From NCBI RefSeq assembly GCF_022227765.1, contig NZ_JAJMLZ010000006.1:186001-250000 (forward strand): a stretch of DNA of 64,000 bases. Reading direction: 5' to 3'. The first letter of the stretch is position 1. Each line of letters opens with the position of its first letter. The notes under the pieces were generated by a model. That model did no database searches, was not told the DNA's origin, and was given only the letters and a program-made list of their open reading frames with translations. The stretch comes from Ectothiorhodospira shaposhnikovii (GTDB lineage: Bacteria > Pseudomonadota > Gammaproteobacteria > Ectothiorhodospirales > Ectothiorhodospiraceae). Below, in pieces: positions 37,001-46,681 of the stretch. The translations under genes and the position numbers were made by a program.

Positions 37001-37756
37001 CTATTGCGCCGTGGTGCGTCCGCCGTCCACCGCGATCACCTGCCCGGTGATGTAATCCGCGTCACGGATCAGGAACAGGGCGGTGCGGGCGATGTCGTCC
37101 GGGCCGCCTTCCCGCTTGAGGGCGGTGCGCTGGATCATCTCCTCATGGCTGGCCGCGTTTTCCTCCGCCTCGGGCCACAGGATCGCTCCCGGTGCAATCC
37201 CGTTCACCCGAACCCGGGGTCCCAGTTCCCGCGCCAGCGACTGGGTGAGCAGCCAGAGTCCGGCCTTGGCTGCGCAGTACACCGGATAGTCCTTGAGCGG
37301 GCGCAGGGCATGGATGTCGACGATGTTGATGATGCAGCCGCCCCGCTCCGTCAGGGCCGGCGCCAGGGCCTGGGACAGGAACAGGGGGGCCTTCAGGTTG
37401 GTGCCCATGAGATCGTCCCACTGGGCCTCGGTGATGCCGCCCAGCGGGGTGGGGTAGAAGGTGGAGGCATTGTTGATCAGCACGTCCAGGCCACCGAAGG
37501 CCGCAACCGCCTCCCGGGCCAGTCGCTCCGGTGCGCCCGGTTTCAGCAATTCTCCCCCCACCAGTCTCACGGAGTTCGGCCGCCGGGCTTCCAGCGCCTT
37601 TTGAAGGGCGAGGGCATCGTCGCTGGAACGCCGATAATGGATGACCAGATTCATGCCCTGGGCGTGCAGGCGGCGCGCCATGCAGGCGCCGATGCGCCGG
37701 GCGCCGCCAGTGATGAACACGGTTTTGCCTTGAAGTGACGGTGTCTCTTGTTCCAC
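37001..37756 (-). CDS. Pteridine reductase (short-chain dehydrogenase family)
   Basis: The 251-residue SDR protein has the pteridine-reductase version of the NADPH motif, TGGARRIGACMARRL (TGxxxRxG), plus an arginine at the 2'-phosphate site (HYRRSSDDA). NNAS and the catalytic YCAAK motif (Y-x3-K) are present, as is DADYITGQVIAVDGGRT. PTR1/FolM-like enzymes reduce dihydrofolate, dihydrobiopterin or dihydromonapterin. Its location next to folB-folK supports a pterin substrate. An AT-rich palindrome lies in the divergent gap to the next gene. Confidence 0.88.
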   Translation of the reverse strand: MEQETPSLQGKTVFITGGARRIGACMARRLHAQGMNLVIHYRRSSDDALALQKALEARRPNSVRLVGGELLKPGAPERLAREAVAAFGGLDVLINNASTFYPTPLGGITEAQWDDLMGTNLKAPLFLSQALAPALTERGGCIINIVDIHALRPLKDYPVYCAAKAGLWLLTQSLARELGPRVRVNGIAPGAILWPEAEENAASHEEMIQRTALKREGGPDDIARTALFLIRDADYITGQVIAVDGGRTTAQ

Positions 37757-37834
37757 GCTGCTTCCTTCTGCCTGTGTGATGATCCGGCGCCATGAGGGGG
37801 CGGCCGCGGTATCCGTGTGGCCCCTCTCGTGGTC

Positions 37835-37854
37835 GGGTTAAGTTAACCTAACCC
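37835..37854. promoter_or_regulatory. Nested AT-rich palindrome, possible operator
   Basis: GGTTAAGTTAACC (37836-37848) is a perfect 6-bp inverted repeat around one base. It sits inside a second inverted repeat, GGGTTA (37835-37840) and TAACCC (37849-37854). It lies in the 128-base divergent gap between the pteridine reductase and the MidA-type gene. The position and the contrast with GC-rich surroundings suggest a regulator-binding site; no regulator is known. Confidence 0.35.
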
Positions 37855-37884
37855 TCCTGTCCGACTTTATCAAAAGCTTCGACG

Positions 37885-39075
37885 ATGCCGCTGACCAAGG
37901 ATTCCCGACTGCCTTCACCCGCGCCCGAGGCCCTGGCCCTGAGTGAGCGCCTGTTGCAGAGGATGCGGCACGAGAGTCGCGCCACCGGGAACTGGCTGTC
38001 TTTTCATCGCTACATGGAACTGGCCCTGTACGCCCCCGGCCTGGGTTATTACGCGGCGGGCAGCCACAAGCTGGGCGCGGCCGGGGACTTTGTCACCGCG
38101 CCGGAGATCTCCCCCCTGTTCGGTGATTGCATGGCCCGTCAGTGCGCCCAGGTACTGGACGCCCTGGGGGGTGGGGAGATCCTGGAGTTCGGGGCCGGTA
38201 CCGGCCGGTTGGCGGCCCGGGTGCTGGACACCCTGGCCGGGATGGATGCACTGCCGGACCGTTATCTGATCCTGGAGACCAGTCCGGATTTGCGGGAGCG
38301 TCAGCAGGCCGCCCTGTCCACCTTGCCGCGGGCATTGTCGAGCCGGGTCCGCTGGCTGGATGCCATGCCCGAGCCCGCCGGCTTCCGGGGGGTGATGCTG
38401 GCCAACGAGGTGCTCGACGCCATGCCGGTGGAGCTGTTCGTCTGGCGCAAGGACGGGGTGCTGAGCCGGGGGGTGCAGGTGTCGGCCTCGGGTCTGGAAT
38501 GGGCCGACCGGCCCGCCGATGCCCGGCTGGCGCGGCAGGTGAGGTCACTGTACCAGGGGGTGGACGAGTCCTGGGGGGAGGGGTATCTGTCGGAATTCAA
38601 CCCGGGGCTGGCCCCCTGGCTGGCGGCGGTGTCCGGGGCCATGGCGGCCGGGGTGCTGCTGCTGGTGGACTACGGTTATCCCCGACGGGAGTATTACAGT
38701 GCCGAGCGGCGTCAGGGCACCCTGATCGCCCATTACCGCCATCGCATGCTGGAGCACCCCTTGCTGTGGCCGGGGTTGATGGACATCACCGCCAACGTGG
38801 ACTTCTCGGCGGTGGCCGAGGCCGGTGCCGCGGCGGATCTGTCCCTGCTGGGCTACACCAGCCAGGCCTGGTTTCTGTTCGGCACGGGACTGGAGGCGGC
38901 CTTTCAGGCCCGTTGCTCCGAGGATCTCAAGACCCAACTGACGCTGGCCTCCCAGGTGCGCATGCTCACCCTGCCGGGAGAGATGGGGGAACGGTTTCAG
39001 GTCATGGCCCTGGGCCGGGGGGTGGAGATGCCCCTGATGGGGTTTGCCCTGCAGGATCTGAGTCACCGCCTCTGA
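37885..39075 (+). CDS. MidA/COG1565-type SAM-dependent methyltransferase
   Basis: The 396-residue protein has the family marks FHRYMELALYAPGLGYYAAG, GDFVTAPEISPLFGDCMARQ and the SAM-binding ILEFGAGTGRLAARVL, followed by NEVLDAMPVELF. In mitochondria the homologue NDUFAF7 dimethylates an arginine of the complex I subunit NDUFS2; bacterial relatives are uncharacterised. A complex I-related NDUFA9-like gene lies 1.3 kb away (40336-41274), but the link is speculative. The start at 37885 has no clear ribosome site. Confidence 0.88.
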   Translation: MPLTKDSRLPSPAPEALALSERLLQRMRHESRATGNWLSFHRYMELALYAPGLGYYAAGSHKLGAAGDFVTAPEISPLFGDCMARQCAQVLDALGGGEILEFGAGTGRLAARVLDTLAGMDALPDRYLILETSPDLRERQQAALSTLPRALSSRVRWLDAMPEPAGFRGVMLANEVLDAMPVELFVWRKDGVLSRGVQVSASGLEWADRPADARLARQVRSLYQGVDESWGEGYLSEFNPGLAPWLAAVSGAMAAGVLLLVDYGYPRREYYSAERRQGTLIAHYRHRMLEHPLLWPGLMDITANVDFSAVAEAGAAADLSLLGYTSQAWFLFGTGLEAAFQARCSEDLKTQLTLASQVRMLTLPGEMGERFQVMALGRGVEMPLMGFALQDLSHRL

Positions 39076-39085
39076 CCCGGACGAT

Positions 39086-40333
39086 TCAGGGATCGCCGGC
39101 GGCCTGGGCCTCGTGGGCCTGCTTGAGTTCGGTCAGTGCCGCGATGCGCAACCGGCGCAGCGCCTGGGTGATGGCCTGTCCCTTGAGGCCCTGGGCCACC
39201 AGTTCCCGGGCCTGGATGTCCAGGCAGCGGGCATGGGCCCGGCGGACATAGTCGGCCTGGGGATAGGGCCGTTCCTCGAACCCGGTCCGGCCCCGGTAAT
39301 CGGCCTCGCAGGCCAGCAGGATCCCTTCCACGCGCTCGGGTCGACGATAGGCGTCCAGTCCTTCCAGGGTCTTGGCCAGGGTGTCCGGGCGCAGCTCGAA
39401 GACCCGGTGCATGTGGCCGTGATAGCCAGCCACCAGTCGGGCCAGTTCCCGGTAGCGGTTGGGGATGCGGTAGCGGTCACAGAGCTGGTCGATCAGCACC
39501 ACACCCCGTTGCTCATGGCCATGGTGGCTGGGCAGGATGTCCCGGGGGGTGTTGCCCTTGCCCAGGTCATGGGTGAGGGCGGCGAATCGTACCACCGGGT
39601 CCCCGGACAGCCGCTCGGCCTGGTCCAGCACCATGAAGGTATGGACACCGGTATCCACCTCCGGGTGATGTCGGGGGGGCTGGGGGACGCCGTAGAGGCG
39701 CTCCAGTTCGGGGAACAGCACGGCCAGCGCGCCGCATTCCCGCAGCACCTGGAAGAACCGGGAGGGGCCGGGGCCCGCCAGTGCCCGTTCCGTCTCCTGC
39801 CAGACCCGTTCCGGCACTAGGGCATCCACCTCGCCGGCGGCCACCATGCGGCGCATCAGATCCATGGTCTCGGGCGCGACGGTAAAGCCCATGGGGCCGA
39901 GGCGGGCAGCGAAGCGGGCCACCCGCAGGATCCGGACCGGATCCTCGGCAAAGGCCGGGGAGACATGGCGTAGCCGTCGTGCCTGAAGGTCCGCCTGACC
40001 GCCGAAGGGGTCGATGAGCCGGCCCTGGTCATCCTGGGCCATGGCATTGATGGTCAGATCCCGCCGTTCAAGATCCTCTTCCAGGGTGACATCCGGCGCC
40101 GCATGGACCTCGAATCCCCGGTAACCGGGGGCGGTCTTGCGCTCGGTACGGGCCAGGGCATGTTCTTCGTGGGTCCGCGGGTGCAGGAAGACGGGGAAAT
40201 CCCGCCCCACCTGCCGGTAACCCCCGGCCAGCATCTCCTCCACCGTGGCGCCCACGACCACCCAGTCCCGCTCCCGCACCGGCAGTCCCAACAGGGCATC
40301 CCGGATCGCGCCGCCGACCAGATAGATGTCCAT
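39086..40333 (-). CDS. cca: Multifunctional CCA-adding enzyme
   Basis: This enzyme adds or repairs the 3'-CCA of tRNAs. The E. coli-type enzyme also has phosphatase, phosphodiesterase and nuclease activity from its HD domain. The 415 residues start [20 protein letters not shown], with the catalytic ERDWVVVG strand. [27 protein letters not shown] and the HD-domain histidine-aspartate in [12 protein letters not shown] follow. The only tRNA in the window already encodes CCA, so this enzyme would mainly repair. An NDUFA9-like gene ends 2 bases upstream. Confidence 0.97.
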   Translation of the reverse strand: MDIYLVGGAIRDALLGLPVRERDWVVVGATVEEMLAGGYRQVGRDFPVFLHPRTHEEHALARTERKTAPGYRGFEVHAAPDVTLEEDLERRDLTINAMAQDDQGRLIDPFGGQADLQARRLRHVSPAFAEDPVRILRVARFAARLGPMGFTVAPETMDLMRRMVAAGEVDALVPERVWQETERALAGPGPSRFFQVLRECGALAVLFPELERLYGVPQPPRHHPEVDTGVHTFMVLDQAERLSGDPVVRFAALTHDLGKGNTPRDILPSHHGHEQRGVVLIDQLCDRYRIPNRYRELARLVAGYHGHMHRVFELRPDTLAKTLEGLDAYRRPERVEGILLACEADYRGRTGFEERPYPQADYVRRAHARCLDIQARELVAQGLKGQAITQALRRLRIAALTELKQAHEAQAAGDP

Positions 40334-40335
40334 GG

Positions 40336-41274
40336 TCAGCGCGGCCCGCTGCGCAGGCGCTGCAGCCGGGCATGGCGTTCCCGATCACCCAGGTAACCAG
40401 GGACGATGGCCTCGATGGCGGTGGGGCAGCCGCCGCCGCCGCGGCAGACGCTGTCCCGACTCATGGAATGGTAGTTATCCAGGCTGAAGGGCTTGCCGGG
40501 GACGTATTCCATGATCCGGGCCTGCCACAGGGACAGACCCTCCGACAGGCCCAGGATCAGGCGGCGGCGGGCCATGACCTGGGCGGTATAGCTCACCAGC
40601 TCCTTCAGGGTGTAGACGGAGGGGCCGCACAGCTCGATGCGCTGGCCCCAGGTGCCACGGTCTTCCAGGGCATCGACAAAGTGCTGTGCCACGTCACCCA
40701 CGTAGACCGGCGCGAAGCGGGCGTCGGGGCAGGCCAGGGGCAGGACGGGACTCAGCCGCAACAGGCCGGCGAAACGGTTGAAGAAGCTGTCCGTGGGGCC
40801 GAAGATCACCGAGGGCCGGAAGCTGGTGACCCGCACGTTGCCCGCCATGGTATGGACGATATTTTCCGCTTCGCCCTTGGTGCGCAGATAGTGGCTGGGG
40901 CCGCTGGCCGCGTCCGCATTCAGGGCGCTCATGTGCAGCAGGCGCTTCACCCCGGCCTCCCGGGCGCATTCAATCACCTTGCGGGCCAGATCCACATGGG
41001 CATGACGGAAGCCGCTGCCGTCCCGTCCCCGTTCGTTCAGGATGCCCACCAGGTTGATGACCCCGTCGCAGTCGCTGAAATGCTGCCGCAGGACCCGCGG
41101 GTCGTGGCAGTCCGCCTCCACCAGTCGTACCCCGGGGACCACCAGGAGATGCCGGTGACGGCTGACATGGCGGGTGATGACCTTGACCTGGCGGCCGCCG
41201 CCGGCCAGTCGTGCCACGACGTGGGTACCCACGAAGCCGGTGCCCCCCAGGACACATATCGTCCGGATGTTCAT
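40336..41274 (-). CDS. NDUFA9-like extended-SDR NAD(P)H-binding protein
   Basis: The 312-residue protein begins [20 protein letters not shown], the Rossmann G-x2-G-x2-G motif. [33 protein letters not shown] with the Y-x3-K position (YLRTK), and [18 protein letters not shown] follow. This is the complex I NDUFA9 subunit-like family, which in bacteria is a stand-alone predicted nucleotide-sugar or quinone-related reductase. The ATG at 41274 was chosen at the start of homology. The gene is co-oriented with cca (2-base gap) and divergent from an aldehyde dehydrogenase across 227 bases. Confidence 0.88.
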   Translation of the reverse strand: MNIRTICVLGGTGFVGTHVVARLAGGGRQVKVITRHVSRHRHLLVVPGVRLVEADCHDPRVLRQHFSDCDGVINLVGILNERGRDGSGFRHAHVDLARKVIECAREAGVKRLLHMSALNADAASGPSHYLRTKGEAENIVHTMAGNVRVTSFRPSVIFGPTDSFFNRFAGLLRLSPVLPLACPDARFAPVYVGDVAQHFVDALEDRGTWGQRIELCGPSVYTLKELVSYTAQVMARRRLILGLSEGLSLWQARIMEYVPGKPFSLDNYHSMSRDSVCRGGGGCPTAIEAIVPGYLGDRERHARLQRLRSGPR

Positions 41275-41501
41275 TGTTCGAATTGTCCTATATGACGAAT
41301 GCATGCAAGCGCCGTCGAGTGCTGTGATCTGGATTGTGCCCGTGCCGGACATGGGGTCGACCCGCCGGGGACACTATTCCCCTTGCCGATGTCCAACCCG
41401 TGAATGCCCGGAACAGGCCCCGTTGATCCTGCAAACAAGCTCCTGTTCCAGGGCTGAATATACTATTGTATGCGCCCTCTGCATCCAAAGGAGTTCCCCC
41501 A

Positions 41502-42866
41502 GTGCCCCTGAGTTCCGTCAATCCCGCCAACGGTTCCGTGCTGCACGTGTTCGAGACCTGGGACCGGCCGCGCATTGACAAGGCCTTGAGTCAGGCCGCC
41601 CGCATCGTCCCCGAGTGGCGCGAGATCCCCCTGGATCAGCGTGCCGGACTGGTGCGTCAGGCCGCCCATGTGCTGCGTCATCGCCGGGATCATTTTGCCG
41701 TCATGATGACCCAGGAAATGGGCAAGCTGGTGACCGAGTCCCGGGCCGAGGTCGACCGCTGCGCCCTGGTCTGCGACTACTATGCCGATCATTCCGCCGA
41801 ATTTCTGGCTGATGAACCCATGGCCGCCGGTGAACTCGACGCCCGGGTGGTATTCCAGCCCCTGGGCACCATTCTGGGCGTGATGCCCTGGAACTTCCCC
41901 TTCTGGCAGGTGTTCCGGTTTGCCGCGCCGGCGCTGATGGCGGGCAACACGGTGTTGCTCAAGCATGCCTCCAACGTACCCCGCTGCGCCCTGGCCATTG
42001 AAGAGGTCTTTCGCGACGCCGGATTCCCCGCGGGCGCCTTCCAGACCCTGATGATCACCTCGGATGAGGTGGGCCGCGTGATCGAGGACCGTCGCGTCCA
42101 CGGCGTCACCCTGACCGGCAGCGAGGCCGCCGGGCGGGCCGTGGCCGCCGTCGCCGGCGGCGTGCTCAAGCCCTGTGTCCTGGAACTGGGCGGGTCCGAT
42201 CCCTTCGTGGTGCTGGAAGACGCCGACCTGGACCGGGCGGTGGAGCAGGCGGTGGTGTCCCGTTATCGCAACGCGGGCCAGAGTTGCATTGCCGCCAAGC
42301 GTTTCATCCTGGTGCCTCAGGTGGTGGACGGTTTCCTGTCTCGGCTCAAGGATGCGGTGGCGGCGATTCGTCCGGGAGATCCGATGAAGGAGGACTCCGG
42401 CATCGCCCCCATGGCCAGAACGGATCTGCGTGATGAGTTGCACCAGCAGGTGCGGGATTCCATTGCCGAAGGCGCGATCCCCGTCATGGGCTGTGAGCCG
42501 CTGCCGGGCAAGGGGGCCTGGTATGCCCCCTCCATCCTGGATCGGGTGGTGCCCGGTACCCGGGCCTATGACGAGGAGATCTTCGGGCCGGTGGCCTGCA
42601 TCCTGCGGGCGGAGGACGAAGACGACGCCCTGCGTCTGGCCAACGACACCCGTTTCGGTCTGGGGGGCAGCGTATGGACCCGTGACGTTGCCCGGGGGGA
42701 GGCGTTTGCCCGTGGCCTGGCCTGCGGCAGTGCCTTCGTCAATGCCATGGTGAAGAGCGATCCGCGCCTGCCTTTCGGCGGCATCAAGGATTCCGGCTTT
42801 GGCCGGGAACTGGCCCGTCCCGGCATTCGCACCTTCATGAACGCCAAGACCCTGGTCATTCGCTGA
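41502..42866 (+). CDS. NAD(P)-dependent aldehyde dehydrogenase (succinate-semialdehyde type)
   Basis: The 454-residue protein oxidises an aldehyde to its acid. Marks are GVMPWNFPFWQVFRFAAPAL, KHASNVPRCALAIEE, TLTGSEAAGRAVAA, the glutamate in LELGGSDPF and the nucleophilic cysteine in RNAGQSCIAAKRF. EEIFGPVACI and FGGIKDSGFGREL follow. It is close to GabD2/YneI-type succinate-semialdehyde dehydrogenases, but the substrate is not proven. The start is GTG at 41502, because AAAGGAG lies eight bases upstream. TATACT at 41459-41464 is a good -10 candidate without an obvious -35. Confidence 0.9.
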   Translation: MPLSSVNPANGSVLHVFETWDRPRIDKALSQAARIVPEWREIPLDQRAGLVRQAAHVLRHRRDHFAVMMTQEMGKLVTESRAEVDRCALVCDYYADHSAEFLADEPMAAGELDARVVFQPLGTILGVMPWNFPFWQVFRFAAPALMAGNTVLLKHASNVPRCALAIEEVFRDAGFPAGAFQTLMITSDEVGRVIEDRRVHGVTLTGSEAAGRAVAAVAGGVLKPCVLELGGSDPFVVLEDADLDRAVEQAVVSRYRNAGQSCIAAKRFILVPQVVDGFLSRLKDAVAAIRPGDPMKEDSGIAPMARTDLRDELHQQVRDSIAEGAIPVMGCEPLPGKGAWYAPSILDRVVPGTRAYDEEIFGPVACILRAEDEDDALRLANDTRFGLGGSVWTRDVARGEAFARGLACGSAFVNAMVKSDPRLPFGGIKDSGFGRELARPGIRTFMNAKTLVIR

Positions 42867-42886
42867 TCCGTGTCTGAGCCCGCGCC

Positions 42887-43492
42887 ATGGATGTGACCGA
42901 TCTGGTGGGTGATGCCATCCAGACCTATGGCTACTGGGCCCTGGGTCTGTTCCTGATTGTGCTGGCCCCGGAAGCCCTCATGCCCTTCGCCGGCTTCCTG
43001 GCCCATGAGGGCATGCTGGGACTCTGGTGGGCGGTGCTGGCGGGAAGTCTGGGCGGCACCCTGGGCTCCACGCTGATTTACCTGGTGGCGCGCCGGGTGG
43101 GTGAGGCCCGGGTCCGCGTCATGCTGCGGCGTCGCGGCCGCTGGCTGCTGGTGCGGGAGTCGGATCTGGACGGGGTGCTGGCGACCTATGGTCGGCACGG
43201 TACCTGGATCGTGGCGGGCGGCCGTCTGATTCCCACCGTGCGCAGCCTGGTGTCCATCCCCGCCGGCCTGCTGCCCATGCCCCTGGCCCGTTTCGTCGGT
43301 CTGACCTTCCTGGGCACCTTCGCCTGGAATACGGTACTGGCACTGACCGGCTACGCCCTGGGCGCCAAGTGGAGTCTGCTGGAGCCCTACCTGGGCTTCT
43401 ATGGCTCCCTGGTCTTCGTGTTAGTGTTGGTGATTGTGGTCATCTTTGTGGCCAGGCGTCTGGGAGAGAGCTGGCGTGACGGTGACGGGTGA
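42887..43492 (+). CDS. DedA-family membrane protein
   Basis: The 201-residue protein has about five hydrophobic segments and the DedA signatures GGTLGSTLIYLVARRVGEARV and GRLIPTVRSLVSIPAGLLPMP. FLGTFAWNTVLALTGYALGAKW follows. DedA proteins include lipid flippases for undecaprenyl phosphate (UptA) and proteins needed for membrane energetics and division. Acidic and arginine residues (E30 in LAPEALMPF; R in GRLIPTVR) match conserved positions. It lies 20 bases after the aldehyde dehydrogenase and 18 before an Omp85 gene, so a three-gene operon is likely. Confidence 0.92.
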   Translation: MDVTDLVGDAIQTYGYWALGLFLIVLAPEALMPFAGFLAHEGMLGLWWAVLAGSLGGTLGSTLIYLVARRVGEARVRVMLRRRGRWLLVRESDLDGVLATYGRHGTWIVAGGRLIPTVRSLVSIPAGLLPMPLARFVGLTFLGTFAWNTVLALTGYALGAKWSLLEPYLGFYGSLVFVLVLVIVVIFVARRLGESWRDGDG

Positions 43493-43510
43493 CCGGTGGG
43501 GCGGGAGTGA

Positions 43511-44854
43511 ATGATCAGGACGTGGCGGCGCATGGTGGCCGGGCTTTGTATCCTGCTGGTCGTGTTTTTGGGCGCGGCCGGCGAGGCCGGCGCGGCCGGG
43601 TTACCCGATGATGCTTCGGTGCTTTCCGCCGCACATCAGGGGATGGTGATTTCCGACATCCGTTTTGAAGGCCGGCGCATCACAAGGGAGTCCGTACTGC
43701 TGCAGGAAATCGTGCTCGGGGCCGGGGATATCCTGGATGTCCGTCAACTGGAGCGTGACCGTCAGGCCATCATGAACCTGGGGCTGTTCAAGTCCGTGAC
43801 GACCCGGACCGAGGAGGAGGGCGGCGAGGTCCGGGTGACCTATCTGCTGGAGGAAAAGTACTATCTTTTCCCCCTGCCGCGACTGAGTCGGACCTCCGAC
43901 GGGGACCTGCGTTTTGGGGGCGAACTGCGTTTTGACAACCTGTTGGGACTCAACCAGGAATTGCGCATCCTGGCCGAGTGGGAGGATGCCGGTAATGACA
44001 CCACCGAAGAGGAGTCCCGCACCCTGAGCGTGGACTACGACATTCCCCGGCTACCCTGGACCGCCTGGGGGCTGGGTATTTCCTTCAAGGACCAGTACAC
44101 CCTGGAATCCGAGTCCGACGACGGCGAATACGGGGCGCATCGGGAAGATGCCCGCCAAGTGGGGCTCTCCATCAGTCGCTGGCTGGATCGCCGCGGCCCC
44201 AGTGCCGGCTGGCGGGCGGGTTTGGGCATTAGCTGGGACAGCCGGCGCTATCGCGCCCGGGAGGAAGGCGTGCCCATCCCCCGGGACGGCGAGGACGTGA
44301 GCTGGTCGGGCAGTCTGACCTTTTCCGAGGTCAACGACCTGGGGGTGAGACGGGAGGGGGTCGCCTATGGGGCGCGGTTTTCCTGGGGTAGCGACGTCCT
44401 CGGGGCCGGGCGCTCCCATCAGCGTCTGGATCTGTTCTATCGCGCCTATCGCCCCCTGCGTGATGATCCCCTGACCGCCAACTTGAATTATCAGGCCCGT
44501 TTCGGCATTGCCAGCGGCACGCCTTTCGGTGACGAGGCCTATGCCCTGGGAGGCGGCGGCAATCTGCGAGGCTATCCCCGGGACTACCGGGAAGGCGACG
44601 TATTCATGCTGTTGAACGTGGAGTATCTGCGACCGGTCATGGGCAATACCGCACTGCGCGGCGTGGGCTTCATGGACCTGGGCGGTGTCTGGGCGCGGGA
44701 CGATATCGATCTCTCGGACATCCATGGCAGTGCGGGCCTTGGCATGCGCGTCAACCTGCGCTGGTTCGTGCGGACCCATCTACGCCTGGATTACGGCTAT
44801 GCCTTCACCACCGGCGAGACCCGGGTCTATGCCGGTACCAGCCATACCTTCTGA
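43511..44854 (+). CDS. Omp85 (BamA/TamA-related) outer-membrane protein with one POTRA domain
   Basis: The 447 residues have a signal peptide cut near GAAG (about residues 26-29). One POTRA domain follows (about 45-115: ISDIRFEGRRITRESVLLQE, LGLFKSVTTRT, VTYLLEEKYYLFPLP). The rest is a 16-strand type barrel. The Omp85 barrel motif appears as LRGYPRDYREGDVFMLLNVEYLRPV and GFMDLGGVW. The C-terminal strand ends with phenylalanine (GTSHTF), the BAM signal. BamA has five POTRA domains, so this is a smaller member of unknown cargo. It sits between dedA and nudB genes. Confidence 0.88.
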   Translation: MIRTWRRMVAGLCILLVVFLGAAGEAGAAGLPDDASVLSAAHQGMVISDIRFEGRRITRESVLLQEIVLGAGDILDVRQLERDRQAIMNLGLFKSVTTRTEEEGGEVRVTYLLEEKYYLFPLPRLSRTSDGDLRFGGELRFDNLLGLNQELRILAEWEDAGNDTTEEESRTLSVDYDIPRLPWTAWGLGISFKDQYTLESESDDGEYGAHREDARQVGLSISRWLDRRGPSAGWRAGLGISWDSRRYRAREEGVPIPRDGEDVSWSGSLTFSEVNDLGVRREGVAYGARFSWGSDVLGAGRSHQRLDLFYRAYRPLRDDPLTANLNYQARFGIASGTPFGDEAYALGGGGNLRGYPRDYREGDVFMLLNVEYLRPVMGNTALRGVGFMDLGGVWARDDIDLSDIHGSAGLGMRVNLRWFVRTHLRLDYGYAFTTGETRVYAGTSHTF

Positions 44855-44862
44855 GCGACGGG

Positions 44863-45315
44863 GTGATTGCCGTGACGGGATTCAAGCGCCCTGAATCGGT
44901 GCTGGTGGTGGTCCATGCCCGGGACGGGCAGGTACTCATGCTGCGCCGCCGTCGGCCCGATGACTTCTGGCAGTCCGTCACCGGTAGCCTGGAGTGGGGG
45001 GAGACGCCCCTCCAGGCCGCTTGCCGCGAGCTGCAGGAAGAAACCGGTCTGCCCGCGGACGGGCTGAAGGATCACCATCATCAGGTCCGCTTCCCCATCG
45101 TCCCTCCCTGGCGGTCGCGCTACGCCCCCGACGCGGAGGACAACCTGGAGCACCGGTTCAGCCTGCCCCTGGCGGCCCCGGTCCCGATCCGCCTGAACCC
45201 GACCGAGCATCTGGAATTCTGCTGGTTGCCCCGGGCCGAGGCGGCCCGTCTGGCCACCTCATGGAGCAATGCCCGGGCGATCCTGGAGGTCGTCCCCGCA
45301 CTGCCCGGCGCGTGA
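44863..45315 (+). CDS. nudB: Dihydroneopterin triphosphate pyrophosphohydrolase (Nudix)
   Basis: NudB removes pyrophosphate from dihydroneopterin triphosphate in folate synthesis, upstream of FolB. The 150 residues resemble E. coli NudB throughout: [34 protein letters not shown] with a complete Nudix box ([20 protein letters not shown]), [14 protein letters not shown] and [12 protein letters not shown]. The start is GTG at 44863 or GTG at 44872; the second has a GGGGTGA element ahead. It is followed by yebC-ruvCAB, the same order as in E. coli. Confidence 0.93.
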   Translation: MIAVTGFKRPESVLVVVHARDGQVLMLRRRRPDDFWQSVTGSLEWGETPLQAACRELQEETGLPADGLKDHHHQVRFPIVPPWRSRYAPDAEDNLEHRFSLPLAAPVPIRLNPTEHLEFCWLPRAEAARLATSWSNARAILEVVPALPGA

Positions 45316-45419
45316 AGGTCCCCGCGGAGACGGCCAAGGCTTTGCGGTGCATCGGTGCCGCTATTCCAGTATCCTTTTCGCCCCGTCTTTTTCGAACGAA
45401 CCAGACAACGAGACTTCAC

Positions 45420-46166
45420 ATGGCCGGACATAGTAAGTGGGCGAATATCCAGCATCGCAAGAATGCCCAGGACGCCAAGCGCGGCAAGCTCTTCACCAAG
45501 CTCATCAAGGAGATCACCGTGGCCGCCCGCATGGGCGGGTCCGATCCGGCCACCAACCCCCGGTTGCGCCTGGCGGTGGACAAGGCCCTGGACGCCAACA
45601 TGACCAAGGACACCATCGAGCGGGCCACCAAGCGGGGTGCCGGTGAGCTGGAGGGCGTCAACTACGAGGAGCTGCGCTACGAGGGCTACGGCCCGGGCGG
45701 TGTGGCCATCATGGTGGATTGCATGACCGACAACCGCAATCGCACCGTCTCCGAAGTGCGCCACGCCTTCAGCAAGTGCGGCGGCAACCTGGGTACCGAC
45801 GGTTCGGTGGCCTACCTGTTCGAGAAGACCGGCATCCTCAGCTATCCCGCCGGCAGCGACGAGGAGCGGGTCATGGAAGCCGCCCTGGAGGCCGGTGCCA
45901 ATGACGTGCTGGTGAGCGATGACGGTGCCATCGACGTGCTGACCAGCCCCGAGGACTACGACGCCGTGCGCGACGCCATGACCGAAGTCGGCCTCAAGCC
46001 CGAGCGCAGCGAAGTCACCATGCGCGCCGCCACCGGCAGCAGCGTGGATGACACGGACACGGCCAAGGCCCTGCTCAAGCTGCTGGACATGCTGGATGAT
46101 CTGGACGACGTGCAGAACGTCTACACCAACGCCGACTTCCCCGACGAGGTCATGCAGGCCCTGTGA
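45420..46166 (+). CDS. yebC: YebC/PmpR-family protein
   Basis: The 248-residue protein begins [20 protein letters not shown], the YebC signature, and continues with [20 protein letters not shown]-like blocks. YebC-family proteins were first described as transcription regulators; some were later shown to relieve ribosome stalling at proline stretches. The short C-terminal domain type seen here is the one found beside ruvC. The ATG at 45420 is fixed by homology; a longer frame overlaps nudB. The stop overlaps the ruvC GTG start (GTGA). Confidence 0.96.
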   Translation: MAGHSKWANIQHRKNAQDAKRGKLFTKLIKEITVAARMGGSDPATNPRLRLAVDKALDANMTKDTIERATKRGAGELEGVNYEELRYEGYGPGGVAIMVDCMTDNRNRTVSEVRHAFSKCGGNLGTDGSVAYLFEKTGILSYPAGSDEERVMEAALEAGANDVLVSDDGAIDVLTSPEDYDAVRDAMTEVGLKPERSEVTMRAATGSSVDDTDTAKALLKLLDMLDDLDDVQNVYTNADFPDEVMQAL

Positions 46167-46681
46167 CGGCACCTATTCGCATCCTGGGGATCGACCCGGG
46201 CTCGGTGGTTACCGGCTACGGCATCGTCGATACCGATGGCCGTCGCAGCACCCACGTGGACAGCGGCTGTATCCGGGTCAGGGGCGAGGATCTGCCCACC
46301 CGATTGGGCCATATCCTGACCGCGGTCACCGAACTGGTGGGCCGCCACCAGCCCCAGGTGATGGCCATTGAACAGGTCTTCGTCTCCCGCAACGCCGCCT
46401 CCGCCCTCAAGCTGGGGCAGGCACGGGGAGCGGCCATCTGCGCGGCGGTGCAGGGCGGGTTGTCCGTGGCCGAGTATGCCCCCCGCTCCATCAAGCAGGC
46501 GGTGGTCGGGACCGGCGCCGCCGACAAGACCCAGATGCAGCACATGGTCACCATGATCCTGGGGCTGGCCGCCAAGCCCGCCGCCGATGCCGCCGATGCC
46601 CTGGCGGTGGCCCTGTGCCACGCCCACACCCAGGCCACCCTGTCCCGCTTGCCGGCGGGGTATGTGAGGAGATCCCGATGA
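46163..46681 (+). CDS. ruvC: Holliday junction resolvase RuvC
   Basis: RuvC is the dimeric endonuclease that cuts Holliday junctions after RuvAB migration. The 172 residues have the acidic active site residues: D in [14 protein letters not shown] in [20 protein letters not shown] and the [12 protein letters not shown] pair near the C-terminus. The GTG start overlaps the yebC stop by four bases. The stop overlaps the ruvA start (ATGA). No LexA-type CTG-N10-CAG box was found upstream of the group. Confidence 0.96.
   Translation: MTAPIRILGIDPGSVVTGYGIVDTDGRRSTHVDSGCIRVRGEDLPTRLGHILTAVTELVGRHQPQVMAIEQVFVSRNAASALKLGQARGAAICAAVQGGLSVAEYAPRSIKQAVVGTGAADKTQMQHMVTMILGLAAKPAADAADALAVALCHAHTQATLSRLPAGYVRRSR

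Noticed and set aside
45316-45420. LexA box controlling yebC-ruvCAB
   Set aside because: No CTG-N10-CAG operator is visible in the upstream region.
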